In this document: positions 45,512-54,639 of the stretch, piece by piece
How positions within the stretch are numbered: the first letter of the stretch is position 1
How the letters are laid out: each line of letters starts with the position of its first letter
Source of the DNA: Pseudomonas sp. GM79
Lineage (GTDB): Bacteria; Pseudomonadota; Gammaproteobacteria; Pseudomonadales; Pseudomonadaceae
Reading direction: 5' to 3'
DNA length: 64,000 nucleotides
NCBI RefSeq assembly: GCF_000282495.1
Contig: NZ_AKJE01000032.1
Location: forward strand, 124,001-188,000
The notes under the pieces: generated by a model
What the model was told of the DNA's origin: nothing
Database searches by the model: none
The model's input: the letters and a program-made list of their open reading frames with translations, nothing else
Program-made: the position numbers and the translations under genes

Positions 45512-46834
45512 ATGCCCCTTTGTATTTCCCGTCGTTGGCCTCTTCGCCAACTGATAGCTGCCTCCAGCCTCGTTCTGCTTGTCGCCTGCGCGGAAAAACC
45601 CACCGCCGCCGACGCCCAACCGCTTCAGACCCGCACCGTTGCGACGGCCCCTGCGATCATTCCGCCGGTGGTTCCAACCGGTGAAAATCTCGACATCCAG
45701 CCTACCCAGACCTTTGCCGAATGGCAGGCGGGTTTCCGTAAAGACGCCCTCGCCGCCGGCATTCGCGCCGACCTGTTCGATCGTGCTTTTGCCAATGTCA
45801 GCGTGGACGACAGCGTGATCCGTGCCGATCGCAGCCAACCGGAATTTACTCGCCCGGTGTGGGAGTACCTCGATGGCGCGCTGTCGCCGCTACGGGTGCG
45901 CAAAGGTCAGGCGCTTGTCGGCGAGCATGCCGACATCCTGCAAAGCATCGAACAGCGCTACGGCGTCGACCGTCAGGCTCTGGTCGCGGTGTGGGGCATG
46001 GAAAGTAACTTTGGACAGTTCCAGGGCAGCAAGTCGGTGATCAATTCCCTGGCGACCCTGGCTTATGAAGGTCGACGTCCGGGCTTTGCTCACGCGCAAC
46101 TGATCGCGGCCTTGCAAATCCTGCAACAAGGCGATATCGCCCCCGAGAAAATGCTCGGCTCCTGGGCAGGCGCCATGGGCCAGACCCAGTTCATTCCGAC
46201 CACCTACAACACCCACGCCGTAGACTTCGACGGTGATGGCCGCCGCGACATCTGGAACAGCTCCGCTGATGCATTGGCCTCGACCGCGCACTACCTGCAA
46301 AGCTCCGGCTGGCAGAAAGGTCAGCCCTGGGGCTTCGAAGTACAACTGGCGAGCGGCTTCAATTACGTCCTGGCCGATGGCGCGATTCGCAAGAGCGTGG
46401 CCGAGTGGCGACAACTGGGGGTAACCCTGCCCAATGGCGGCCAGGTTCCGGCAGGCTCCGAACACCTGTCGGCCGCCCTGCTGCTGCCGGCAGGCTATCG
46501 CGGCCCGGCGTTCCTGGTCCTCGATAACTTCCGCGCGATTCTCAAGTACAACAACTCTTCGTCCTACGCCTTGGCCGTGAGTCTGCTGTCCGAGCGCTTC
46601 AATGGTGGCGGTTTGATCAGCGGTCTATGGCCAAAAGATGACTTGCCGCTGAGCCGTACCGAGCGAATCGAGTTGCAAAACCTGCTGAGCGCCCAGAACT
46701 ACGACGCAGGGACCGCCGACGGGATTATCGGCGCCAATACCCGCAAAGCGATCCGCAGCGCGCAGCAGTCGTTTGGCTGGCCGGCGGATGGTTATCCGAC
46801 ACACAAGTTGCTGGAAGGGTTGCGTAGCCGATAG
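45512..46834 (+). CDS. membrane-bound lytic murein transglycosylase, MltB/SltB3 type
   Basis: The 440-residue lipoprotein has signal and lipobox LVLLVACAEKPT, a catalytic SLT_2 domain (about residues 75-365) with Glu in LVAVWGMESNFGQFQGS and GAMGQTQFIPTTYNTHAVDF, and a C-terminal PG_binding_1 domain (NYDAGTADGIIGANTRKAI). It cleaves glycan strands to 1,6-anhydromuropeptides. P. aeruginosa SltB3 has this domain order, but I give no symbol because the paralogues are hard to separate. Confidence 0.9.
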   Translation: MPLCISRRWPLRQLIAASSLVLLVACAEKPTAADAQPLQTRTVATAPAIIPPVVPTGENLDIQPTQTFAEWQAGFRKDALAAGIRADLFDRAFANVSVDDSVIRADRSQPEFTRPVWEYLDGALSPLRVRKGQALVGEHADILQSIEQRYGVDRQALVAVWGMESNFGQFQGSKSVINSLATLAYEGRRPGFAHAQLIAALQILQQGDIAPEKMLGSWAGAMGQTQFIPTTYNTHAVDFDGDGRRDIWNSSADALASTAHYLQSSGWQKGQPWGFEVQLASGFNYVLADGAIRKSVAEWRQLGVTLPNGGQVPAGSEHLSAALLLPAGYRGPAFLVLDNFRAILKYNNSSSYALAVSLLSERFNGGGLISGLWPKDDLPLSRTERIELQNLLSAQNYDAGTADGIIGANTRKAIRSAQQSFGWPADGYPTHKLLEGLRSR

Positions 46835-46857
46835 TAAGACGAATGGCTGATACCGCT

Positions 46858-46939
46858 TTCGCGAGCAAGCCCGCTCCCACAGTTGACCGAGTTCTTTCAT
46901 GGAAATGCGGTCGAATGTGGGAGCGGGCTTGCTCGCGAA
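46858..46939. repeat. REPIN, TTCGCG-first type, short spacer
   Basis: Arms at 46858-46880 and 46917-46939; spacer AGTTGACCGAGTTCTTTCAT plus 16 more bases, a close relative of the one in the 9003 element in opposite orientation. It lies between convergent genes. Confidence 0.95.
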
Positions 46940-46963
46940 GACTGACTGTCAGGCGATGAACTC

Positions 46964-47914
46964 CTAAGCCTTGATCACCACATCCTGCTCCAACACCAAC
47001 GCCTTGCCCCCCGCATCCAGCCTGACCAGCGCGCCCATCGGCAGCGTCAGATTCGGATCACAATGCCCGCTACGCCATCCGGCCAGCACGGGGATGCGCA
47101 ACGGCGCAAAGGTCTGCTTGAGCAACTTCTCCAGCGCAATCGCATCAACCCCAGCCACATCCCCCACCAGAACCCCACGCAGCTTGTGCAACGTGCCGGC
47201 CAGACGCAAATGAGTCAGCAGCCGGTCGATGCGATACAGCGGCTCGTTGATGTCCTCGATGAACAGGATGACGCCCTCGGCATCGATCTCGTAAGGCGTG
47301 CCCATGGTCGCGGCGATCATCGACAGATTGCCCCCCAGTAAGCGCCCGTGAGCGATGCCGGGCTCGATTGTGGTCAACGGCCAGGCCACCGGGTGAGAAA
47401 GCACACTGCCCGCCTTCACCTGCCCGCGCAGCATGTTGAAAAACGAGAACTCGGTGGGTTGCTGCTTGTCACCCAGCAGGTCAGCGTTGAGCATCGGGCC
47501 ATGGAAGGTCACGAACCCGGCATAACGACTGATGGCCGAGTGCAGTGCAGTAACGTCGCTGTAGCCGATAAACGGCTTAGCGTTGTTGCGCAGTAATTCG
47601 AAATCGATGCGATCAAGCAAACGCGGTGTACCGTAACCGCCACGCAGACAGATGATGGCATCGACCTCGCTGTCGGCGAATGCGCCATGCAAGTCATTGA
47701 GCCGCACATCATCACTGCCAGCCAGATAACCCTCTTGCTCATAAACGCCGGGAAACACGCGCAGCGAGTAGCCGCGAGCGCGCATCCAGCCGATGGCTTT
47801 ATCGGTGTCCAGCGCTGCGGGGCCGGCGGGCGCGATCACGCCAATCAGCCCTGTAGGCGGCAAGGCCGGAACGGGGGCATGTGGACAAAGGGTGTGGGTC
47901 GGTCGAGCAGTCAT
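46964..47914 (-). CDS. ldcA: LD-carboxypeptidase (muramoyltetrapeptide carboxypeptidase)
   Basis: The 316-residue S66-family peptidase has Ser in PFIGYSDVTALHSAISRY, Glu in VILFIEDINEPLYRIDRLL and His in LAGWRSGHCDPNLTLPMGA, the Ser-Glu-His triad. It removes the terminal D-Ala from muramyl tetrapeptides in murein recycling. ATG 47914 has GGGAG eight bases upstream. It is close to the lytic transglycosylase gene, whose products feed recycling. Confidence 0.92.
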   Translation of the reverse strand: MTARPTHTLCPHAPVPALPPTGLIGVIAPAGPAALDTDKAIGWMRARGYSLRVFPGVYEQEGYLAGSDDVRLNDLHGAFADSEVDAIICLRGGYGTPRLLDRIDFELLRNNAKPFIGYSDVTALHSAISRYAGFVTFHGPMLNADLLGDKQQPTEFSFFNMLRGQVKAGSVLSHPVAWPLTTIEPGIAHGRLLGGNLSMIAATMGTPYEIDAEGVILFIEDINEPLYRIDRLLTHLRLAGTLHKLRGVLVGDVAGVDAIALEKLLKQTFAPLRIPVLAGWRSGHCDPNLTLPMGALVRLDAGGKALVLEQDVVIKA

Positions 47915-48030
47915 CCATGATTCTCCCTGTGAACGCTTCAGCACACAGTAGTCAGGAACGGGAATAAACAGAAGAGGGTCAATCGCACCACGGTTTGCAG
48001 GAAAAGACTGTAATCGCCGTGAGCACTGCT

Positions 48031-48073
48031 AAAAAAAGGCCCGCAAGGCCTGGAAGCCTTGCGGGCCTTTTTT
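48031..48073 (-). terminator. bidirectional Rho-independent terminator at the end of lipA
   Basis: GGCCCGCAAGGC pairs with GCCTTGCGGGCC around CTGGAA, flanked by A7 on the left and T6 on the right, so it works on both strands. It closes the proA-lipA series. Confidence 0.92.
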
Positions 48074-48088
48074 GCTCTCAAAACGGGA

Positions 48089-49111
48089 TCAGGACGACAT
48101 CAGCTCGGCCTTGACCAGTTTCGCCTGCTCGTCAGCGTGGTACGAGGAACGTACCAGCGGCCCGGAAGCAACGTTCTTGAAGCCCATCTTGTAACCTTCC
48201 TCGGCGAACCAGGCGAAGGTGTCCGGGTGTACGAAGCGCTGGACCGGCAAGTGGCTGCGGGACGGTTGCAGGTACTGGCCCAGGGTCAGCATGTCGATGT
48301 CGTGTTCGCGCATGCGCTTCATGACTTCGATGACTTCTTCGTCGGTTTCGCCCAGGCCCAGCATCAAACCGGACTTGGTCGGAATGTGCGGCATCATCTG
48401 CTTGAAGCGTTGCAGCAGGGTCAGCGACCACTGGTAATCCGAACCCGGACGCGCGGCCTTGTACAGGCGAGGCACGGTTTCCAGGTTGTGGTTGAACACA
48501 TCAGGCGGCTCGGCGGCGGTGATTTCCAGCGCGACGTCCATGCGGCCACGGTAGTCCGGAACCAGGGTCTCGAGCTGCACGTTCGGCGACAGTTTGCGGA
48601 TTTCGCGGATGCAATCGGCAAAATGCTGGGCACCGCCGTCACGCAGGTCGTCGCGGTCTACCGAGGTGATTACGACGTACTTGAGTTTCAGGTCGGCGAT
48701 GGCAATGGCCAGGCTTTGCGGCTCGTTGACGTCCAGTGGCTTCGGACGACCATGACCAACGTCGCAGAACGGGCAGCGACGGGTGCAGATGTCACCCATG
48801 ATCATGAAGGTCGCGGTGCCACCGGAGAAGCACTCGCCCAGGTTCGGGCAGGACGCCTCTTCGCACACGCTGTGCAGCTTGTGTTTACGCAGCAGGGCCT
48901 TGATGCGGTCGACCTCCGGGGAAACCGGGATGCGCACGCGAATCCAGTCGGGTTTCTTCGGCAGTTCAGTGGTCGGGATGATCTTCACCGGGATGCGTGC
49001 AACCTTCTCGGCGCCGCGCAGCTTGACGCCGGCTTCAACCTTGGCACGCGGGGCCGGACGCTCGGTGACATCGAGCGTCGGGATCATGGTTTGCACTGCA
49101 TCAGTAGTCAT
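48089..49111 (-). CDS. lipA: lipoyl synthase
   Basis: The 340-residue radical-SAM enzyme inserts two sulphurs into octanoyl groups on E2 and H proteins. Both cluster motifs are present: the auxiliary-cluster motif [14 protein letters not shown] and the radical-SAM motif [13 protein letters not shown], and the C-terminal [13 protein letters not shown] with its serine ligand. lipB lies two bases upstream on the same strand. Confidence 0.97.
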   Translation of the reverse strand: MTTDAVQTMIPTLDVTERPAPRAKVEAGVKLRGAEKVARIPVKIIPTTELPKKPDWIRVRIPVSPEVDRIKALLRKHKLHSVCEEASCPNLGECFSGGTATFMIMGDICTRRCPFCDVGHGRPKPLDVNEPQSLAIAIADLKLKYVVITSVDRDDLRDGGAQHFADCIREIRKLSPNVQLETLVPDYRGRMDVALEITAAEPPDVFNHNLETVPRLYKAARPGSDYQWSLTLLQRFKQMMPHIPTKSGLMLGLGETDEEVIEVMKRMREHDIDMLTLGQYLQPSRSHLPVQRFVHPDTFAWFAEEGYKMGFKNVASGPLVRSSYHADEQAKLVKAELMSS

Positions 49112-49112
49112 A

Positions 49113-49760
49113 TCAGTCGATTCCGCCCGTTAGGGTCGTCTGCTCAGCATAGTCGAGGTGTTTGACGAGCTGCGCGCGCAGCCGGGCACTTACCTCGGCA
49201 AATTCAATCGATCCTGCGTGATCGCACAGCTGGGTCATTGCCAGCCCGGCGTAGCCGCAGGGATTAATCCGTCGAAACGGTTCCAGGTTCATATCCACGT
49301 TCAAGGCCAGGCCATGAAAGGAGCAACCGTGGCGGATCCGCAGACCCAGAGAAGCGATTTTCGCGCCATCGACATAGACACCCGGCGCATCCGGCTTGGC
49401 CACCGCGGTCACGCCGTAGCTGGCCAGCAGCTCAATCAGGCATTGCTCCATGCGGCTGACCAGATCACGCACGCCGAACCCCAGCTTGCGAACGTCCAGT
49501 AACAGGTAGGCCACCAGTTGGCCGGGACCGTGATAAGTCACCTGACCACCGCGGTCGACCTTCACCACCGGAATATCCCCCGGCAGCAGCAGATGCTCGG
49601 CCTTGCCTGCCTGACCCTGAGTGAACACCGGCGGGTGCTCGACCAGCCAGACTTCGTCGGCGGCATCACTGCCGCGTTCGTTGGTGAAGCGCTGCATGGC
49701 ATGCCAGACCGGCTCGTAAGCCATCTGGCCGAGCTCGCGAAAGCCCAGCGTGCCAGACAT
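49113..49760 (-). CDS. lipB: octanoyl-(acyl carrier protein)-protein N-octanoyltransferase
   Basis: The 215-residue enzyme transfers octanoate from ACP to apoproteins. It has [20 protein letters not shown], the catalytic Lys in [15 protein letters not shown] and Cys in [17 protein letters not shown] 49760 overlaps the ybeD stop (TGATG); a GTG one codon earlier is not needed. Gene order ybeD-lipB-lipA matches E. coli. Confidence 0.96.
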   Translation of the reverse strand: MSGTLGFRELGQMAYEPVWHAMQRFTNERGSDAADEVWLVEHPPVFTQGQAGKAEHLLLPGDIPVVKVDRGGQVTYHGPGQLVAYLLLDVRKLGFGVRDLVSRMEQCLIELLASYGVTAVAKPDAPGVYVDGAKIASLGLRIRHGCSFHGLALNVDMNLEPFRRINPCGYAGLAMTQLCDHAGSIEFAEVSARLRAQLVKHLDYAEQTTLTGGID

Positions 49761-50035
49761 CACAGCACCATGTGCACGAAACCGGTAGCCCGCAACTCGC
49801 TGTTGATGTCGTACAGCTGTTCCTGGCCGGTGGCGATGATGTGCAACTGGATGGTCGTGTACTTGCCGTTGGTACTCTGCCGTTCGGCAAAGGTGTTGTG
49901 GTCAACGGTCGCGTGTTTCTCAAGGATCGCAATGATCTTGTCCTTGAAACCCACGCCGGTGTCGCCGATTACCTTGATCGGGTAATCCGCGCAGGGGAAT
50001 TCGATTTTTGGCGCCTTTACTTCAGTTTCTGTCAT
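49760..50035 (-). CDS. ybeD: YbeD/DUF493 family protein
   Basis: The 91-residue ferredoxin-like-fold protein reads [20 protein letters not shown], with [20 protein letters not shown]. YbeD is a small conserved protein of uncertain role, often thought to act in lipoate metabolism because of its place beside lipB. Its stop overlaps lipB. Confidence 0.93.
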   Translation of the reverse strand: MTETEVKAPKIEFPCADYPIKVIGDTGVGFKDKIIAILEKHATVDHNTFAERQSTNGKYTTIQLHIIATGQEQLYDINSELRATGFVHMVL

Positions 50036-50067
50036 GGCGTAACGGCCTCGTAAGCCGTGGCAACGGA

Positions 50068-50100
50068 CATGGCCCCGCTCCGGATTGGAACGGGGCCATG
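50068..50100 (-). terminator. 10-bp stem-loop between dacA and ybeD
   Basis: CATGGCCCCG pairs with CGGGGCCATG around a 13-base loop. No U-tract follows on the minus strand, so it may only slow polymerase or protect the dacA mRNA 3' end. Confidence 0.4.
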
Positions 50101-50115
50101 CAGGTCCACACTAAT

Positions 50116-51273
50116 TCAGTTGAACAAGCCGTAGAAGAATAGACGGATGCTATCCCACATGCGGCGGAAGATACCACCCTCGTCAACCGCGTCCAGAGCG
50201 ATCAGGTCGGCGCTGTGCACCACTTTGTCGTCCAGTTTCACTTCGACTTTACCGATCACATCGCCCTTGGCGATTGGCGCGACCAGTTGCGGGGTCATGG
50301 TCATGCTGGCGGCGAGCTTTTTCAGCTGGCCTTTTGGCAGGGTCATGGTCAGGTCTTGAGCCAGGCCGGCCTTGACTTGATTGGTGGTGCCTTTCCAGAC
50401 AGGTGCCTGAGCCAGCTCGGCGCCTTTCTGATAGAAGGTCTGGGTTTCGAAGAAGCGGAAACCGTAAGTCAGCAGCTTCTGGGTTTCAGCAGCACGGGCC
50501 ACTTCGCTGTTGGTGCCGAACACCACGGCGATCAGGCGCATGCCATCACGTACAGCCGAAGACACCATGCAGTAGCCGGCTTCGTCGGTGTGACCGGTTT
50601 TCAGACCGTCGACGGTCTTGTCGCGCCACAGCAGCAGGTTGCGGTTAGGCTGCTTGATGCCGTTCCAGAAGAACTCTTTCTGCGAGTAGATCGCGTAGTG
50701 AGCCGGGTCTTCGTGGATGATCGCGCGAGCCAGCACGGCCATGTCGTGAGCCGACGAGTAGTGCTCAGGGTTTGGCAGACCGGTCGGGTTCATGAAGTGG
50801 CTGTTGGTCATGCCCAGGTCGGCCACGGTTTTGTTCATCATGTCGGCGAACGCGTCTTCGCTGCCGGCGATGTGCTCGGCGAGCGCAACACTGGCGTCGT
50901 TACCCGACTGAATGATGATGCCGTGCAGCAGGTCGCTGACGGTGACTTGCGAACCCACCTTGATGAACATCCGCGAACCGCCGGTACGCCAGGCGTTCTC
51001 GCTGACGGTCACCGGATCGTTTTCGCCGATCTGGCCGCGACGGATTTCCAGGGTCGCGATGTAAGCGGTCATCAGCTTGGTCAGGCTGGCCGGTGGCAGA
51101 CGCTGGTCACCATTGTTCTCTACCAGCACGTTGCCGCTGCTGGCGTCCATGAGTACATAGGCTTTGGCGGCCAGTTGCGGTGGCGACGGCATTATCTCGG
51201 CCGCGAAAGCCGCGGGTGAGAGAAGCAGCGGGACTAGCAGGCACAGGCGTTTGGCAAAGGTGGTGATGTTCAT
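50116..51273 (-). CDS. dacA: D-alanyl-D-alanine carboxypeptidase (PBP5/6 type)
   Basis: The 385-residue exported enzyme removes terminal D-Ala from pentapeptides. It has a signal peptide (LLVPLLLSPAAFAAEIM), SxxK in PASLTKLMTAYIA, SGN in GIIIQSGNDASVALAEH and KTG in VDGLKTGHTDEAGY, a C-terminal beta domain and an amphipathic end (MWDSIRLFFYGLFN) for membrane binding. In P. aeruginosa the ortholog at this place is called dacC (PBP5). Confidence 0.95.
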   Translation of the reverse strand: MNITTFAKRLCLLVPLLLSPAAFAAEIMPSPPQLAAKAYVLMDASSGNVLVENNGDQRLPPASLTKLMTAYIATLEIRRGQIGENDPVTVSENAWRTGGSRMFIKVGSQVTVSDLLHGIIIQSGNDASVALAEHIAGSEDAFADMMNKTVADLGMTNSHFMNPTGLPNPEHYSSAHDMAVLARAIIHEDPAHYAIYSQKEFFWNGIKQPNRNLLLWRDKTVDGLKTGHTDEAGYCMVSSAVRDGMRLIAVVFGTNSEVARAAETQKLLTYGFRFFETQTFYQKGAELAQAPVWKGTTNQVKAGLAQDLTMTLPKGQLKKLAASMTMTPQLVAPIAKGDVIGKVEVKLDDKVVHSADLIALDAVDEGGIFRRMWDSIRLFFYGLFN

Positions 51274-51455
51274 CCGTCTCTCGAAATCGCTAATGGAAAC
51301 TGCCCTAGGGCAAAACTAATCAGACAACTCTCTAAAAAGTTGTCGCGTGTTCAGTTGCTCACTCTGCAACCCTTGCCGGGCTTTTGTTCTTCAACGAGCC
51401 AACAACCCGGTTCGCCCCCCAAACCGCAAGCGAACCGTCAATCAAGTACTACGTG
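51274..51455. other. 182-bp intergenic region dacA-rlpA
   Basis: It holds two inverted repeats: GACAACT at about 51322 with AGTTGTC about 15 bp later, near dacA, and GGTTCGC (51409-51415) with GCGAACC (51430-51436), near rlpA. Neither has a T-run. dacA probably has its own promoter here; I cannot place it. Confidence 0.45.
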
Positions 51456-52466
51456 TTACTCGGCGCTGACCAGACTCGGCGAACCGAGATTGGCCAGCCG
51501 CACGCTGTTTTGCACTTGCTGGATTTCACCCGGCGAGCCGATCGGCCCCAGGCGCACCCGATGCAGTGTCTGTTGGTTACGCACGATCGAGCTGATGAAC
51601 ACCGGAGCGCTCACCATCCCGCTGAGCTTCGATCTCAGGAGCTCTGCAGCGTCCGGGTTGGCGAACGCGCCCACCTGCAGATACTGGCCAGAGGCTGGTA
51701 CAGAAGCGTTTTTTTTTGCATCGATCTGCACGGGCACTACGGCCGCGGCGTGTTGCTGCGGCGGTGGGGTCCATTGCTCGACGGTGCCGGCCGATGCCGT
51801 AATCACCGGGGCGCTATTTTGTGCGACTTTCGGCTCGTTAAGCATTAAAGGCGCCGGGCGGCCTTTGGCTGCCCACCATTGCTGCGGGTCGATGCCTTCG
51901 ACCTTGACCCGCGCCGTACCGGTTTCGGCATAGCCGAGTTTCTTGGCGGCCGCGTAGGACAAGTCGATGATCCGGTCCGAGTAGAACGGCCCGCGGTCGT
52001 TGACCCGCAGGATGACCGTCTTGTTGTTGTCCAGGTTAGTCACCCGAACGTAACTGGGCAGTGGCAGGGTCTTATGCGCTGCGCTCATGCCGTACAGGTC
52101 ATACACTTCGCCGTTGGCGGTGTTCTGGCCATGGAATTTGGTGCCGTACCAGGACGCAGTGCCCGAGGCCACGTAGGTCCTGGATTCTTGCATCGGGAAG
52201 TAAGTCTTGCCCAGCACCGTGTACGGGTTGGCTTTATAAGGACCGCTGTGCAGGGTCGGCGTGGCATCTGGAATGCGCGTTACGTCGACGTCCCACCAGG
52301 GTGCGCCATCCTTGTGAGCCCGGTTGATATCCAGGCCAGGTGCCGAACGAACGGCGGTCGGGGACTTCTGAGCCGGCGCGCGACTGGTCGAACAACTGGC
52401 GACCAGAACCGTCAACGCGGCGAATGCCATGAGCTTCAGGGGTTTATTCATAGGCAATGCCCGCAT
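51456..52466 (-). CDS. rlpA: septal ring lytic transglycosylase RlpA (lipoprotein)
   Basis: The 336-residue lipoprotein has lipobox VLVASCSTS, a double-psi beta-barrel (about residues 95-185; ASGTASWYGTKFHGQNTANG and VILRVNDRGPFYSDRIIDL), and a C-terminal SPOR domain (about 260-330; YLQVGAFANPDAAELLRSKL). RlpA cleaves naked glycan strands at the septum in P. aeruginosa. I use the ATG at 52466, which overlaps the mltB stop (TAATG); an ATG five codons later is also plausible. Confidence 0.94.
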   Translation of the reverse strand: MRALPMNKPLKLMAFAALTVLVASCSTSRAPAQKSPTAVRSAPGLDINRAHKDGAPWWDVDVTRIPDATPTLHSGPYKANPYTVLGKTYFPMQESRTYVASGTASWYGTKFHGQNTANGEVYDLYGMSAAHKTLPLPSYVRVTNLDNNKTVILRVNDRGPFYSDRIIDLSYAAAKKLGYAETGTARVKVEGIDPQQWWAAKGRPAPLMLNEPKVAQNSAPVITASAGTVEQWTPPPQQHAAAVVPVQIDAKKNASVPASGQYLQVGAFANPDAAELLRSKLSGMVSAPVFISSIVRNQQTLHRVRLGPIGSPGEIQQVQNSVRLANLGSPSLVSAE

Positions 52467-53476
52467 TACTTGACGCCCCGTGCTTGGACCAGCTGTTCAG
52501 ACAGTTGATGTACGGCCATGGCGTACATCACGCTGCGGTTATAACGCGTGATTGCGTAAAAATTCGTCAGGCCCATCCAGTATTCAGGGCCATTGTCACC
52601 TTCCAGGCGAAAAGCTGTGACCGGCATATCATCGCGCAGCGCATCATGACTCGACCAGCCCAGCGCCCGCAACTCCCCGACAGTTTTCGTCGGTTCGATG
52701 CCTGCGGTCAAACCTTCATCTACCTGATCGCCACGCACATCGGCGCGGCTGACCACAGGTTCGCCGGCGACCCAGCCGTGACGCTTGAAATAACTGGCGA
52801 CGCTGCCGATGGCATCATCCGGGTTGGTCCAGATATTAATGTGGCCGTCACCGTCAAAATCCACCGCATAGGCGCGAAAACTGCTCGGCATGAATTGCGG
52901 CAAGCCCATGGCCCCGGCATAGGAGCCTTTGAGGGTCAACGGATCGACCTGCTCTTCACGGGCCAGCAGCAGGAATTCACGCAATTCCTTGCGGAAGAAT
53001 TCGGCACGGGGAGGATAGTCGAAACCCAGGGTCGACAAGGCATCGATCACCCGGAAATTGCCGGTATTTCGACCAAAGAAGGTCTCCACGCCGATGATCG
53101 AGACGATGACCTGCGCCGGCACACCGTATTCCTGCTCGGCACGAGCCAGGACCGCTTCGTGCTGACGCCAGAAGTCCACACCACGGGCGATGCGCGCCTC
53201 GGTGATGAACATCGGGCGATATTCTTTCCACTGCTTAACCCGTTCGGCGGGCTTGGAGATCGCGTCCAGAATCGACTGTTTGCGCTCGGCTTCGCGGAAC
53301 ACGCCCATCAGCTGTTCACCGGCAAAGCCATAGTCGCGGGTCATTTCACCGACGAACTCGGCCACCTGGGGTGAGCCTTCGTAATCGCCGCCCCACGCTT
53401 GCTGCGTGGTACCAAGGATGCTTACCAGGCCGACCCACGGTGCGTATCGAGTCGCCCAGCCACGCATTACTTGCAT
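52466..53476 (-). CDS. mltB: soluble lytic murein transglycosylase B
   Basis: The 336-residue exported enzyme has catalytic Glu in VSIIGVETFFGRNTGNFRV and GAMGLPQFMPSSFRAYAVDF, the SLT_2/MltB fold. Its N-terminal signal (GWATRYAPWVGLVSILG) has no lipobox, so it should be soluble periplasmic, unlike E. coli MltB; P. aeruginosa SltB1 is also soluble. ATG 53476 is chosen because AAGGTGAAG lies upstream; a GTG 12 codons before overlaps rodA. Confidence 0.93.
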   Translation of the reverse strand: MQVMRGWATRYAPWVGLVSILGTTQQAWGGDYEGSPQVAEFVGEMTRDYGFAGEQLMGVFREAERKQSILDAISKPAERVKQWKEYRPMFITEARIARGVDFWRQHEAVLARAEQEYGVPAQVIVSIIGVETFFGRNTGNFRVIDALSTLGFDYPPRAEFFRKELREFLLLAREEQVDPLTLKGSYAGAMGLPQFMPSSFRAYAVDFDGDGHINIWTNPDDAIGSVASYFKRHGWVAGEPVVSRADVRGDQVDEGLTAGIEPTKTVGELRALGWSSHDALRDDMPVTAFRLEGDNGPEYWMGLTNFYAITRYNRSVMYAMAVHQLSEQLVQARGVK

Positions 53477-53493
53477 TGAAATCTTCACCTTAT

Positions 53494-54639
53494 TCAAACC
53501 TGTGCGATCCACTTGCGATGGGTATGGATCGACATCAAAACCCCAAACGCTGACAGTAGCGTCACCAGCGAAGTTCCTCCGTAGCTAATGAACGGCAACG
53601 GCACCCCCACTACCGGCAACAGGCCACTGACCATACCGATGTTGACGAAAACGTAAACAAAAAACGTCATGGTCAGGCTGCCCGCGAGCAATTTGCCGAA
53701 CAATGTCTGCGCCTGGGCGGTAATCACCAGCCCGCGACCGATCAACAACAGGTAAATCAGCAACAATGCGCAGATGCCCACCAGGCCGAATTCTTCGCCC
53801 AGCACCGCAATAATGAAGTCGGTGTGGCTTTCCGGCAGGAAGTCCAGGTGCGACTGGGTGCCAAGCAACCAGCCTTTGCCGAACACGCCACCGGAACCGA
53901 TGGCTGCTTTCGACTGAATGATGTTCCAGCCCGTGCCCAGCGGATCGCTCTCGGGGTCGAGGAAGGTCAGGATTCGCTGCTTCTGGTAGTCGTGCATGAT
54001 GAAGTACCACATGCCGACCGCCACCGGCACAGCCGCGGCAATCACGCTGAGAATCCAGCGCCAGCGCAGGCCGCCCATGAACAGAACGAACGCGCCACCG
54101 GCGAGAATAAGCAGCGAAGTGCCGAGGTCGGGTTGACGCACGATCAGAATGAACGGCAACCCGATCAGAAACAGACTGACGCCCACATGCTTGAGTTGTG
54201 GCGGCAAGGAGCGCTTGGCCAGGTACCAGGCGATGGTTGCCGGCATCAGGATCTTCATGAATTCCGAGGGCTGGAAGCGGATCACCCCGGGAATGTTGAT
54301 CCAGCGTGTGGCACCCATGGCGTTGTGGCCCATGACATCCACCACCACCAGCAACAGCACGCCGATCACATAACCGACCGGCACCCAACGGGCCATGAAG
54401 CGCGGCTCGAACTGGGCGATGACGATCATCGACACCAGGCCGATGCCGAAGGAGGTGGCTTGCTTGGCCAGCAGATCCCAGCTTTTGCCGCTGGCCGAAT
54501 ACAGCACGAACAGGCTGCCGGCCGCGAGGGTCAGAAGCAGGATCAGCAATGGGCCGTCGATGTGCATGCGTTGCAACAGCGTCGCACGGCGACGCATCAC
54601 ATCCTCGCTGGAGAGAATGCGATCGAAATTACTCTTCAC
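53494..54639 (-). CDS. rodA: rod-shape peptidoglycan polymerase RodA
   Basis: The 381-residue SEDS glycosyltransferase has ten TM helices and conserved GWNIIQSKAAIGSGGVFGKG, FIIAVLGEEFGLVG and LPFISYGGTSLVTLL. It polymerises lipid II during elongation with PBP2 (pbpA). GTG 54639 is preferred because GGAGG sits nine bases upstream and it overlaps the pbpA stop by 11 bases; ATG 54597, with GAGG, would give 367 residues and is a fair alternative. Confidence 0.94.
   Translation of the reverse strand: MKSNFDRILSSEDVMRRRATLLQRMHIDGPLLILLLTLAAGSLFVLYSASGKSWDLLAKQATSFGIGLVSMIVIAQFEPRFMARWVPVGYVIGVLLLVVVDVMGHNAMGATRWINIPGVIRFQPSEFMKILMPATIAWYLAKRSLPPQLKHVGVSLFLIGLPFILIVRQPDLGTSLLILAGGAFVLFMGGLRWRWILSVIAAAVPVAVGMWYFIMHDYQKQRILTFLDPESDPLGTGWNIIQSKAAIGSGGVFGKGWLLGTQSHLDFLPESHTDFIIAVLGEEFGLVGICALLLIYLLLIGRGLVITAQAQTLFGKLLAGSLTMTFFVYVFVNIGMVSGLLPVVGVPLPFISYGGTSLVTLLSAFGVLMSIHTHRKWIAQV

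Noticed and set aside
47915..48088. A tRNA gene in the gap before lipA
   Set aside because: The long stem at 48031-48073 is a terminator; no cloverleaf or CCA end.
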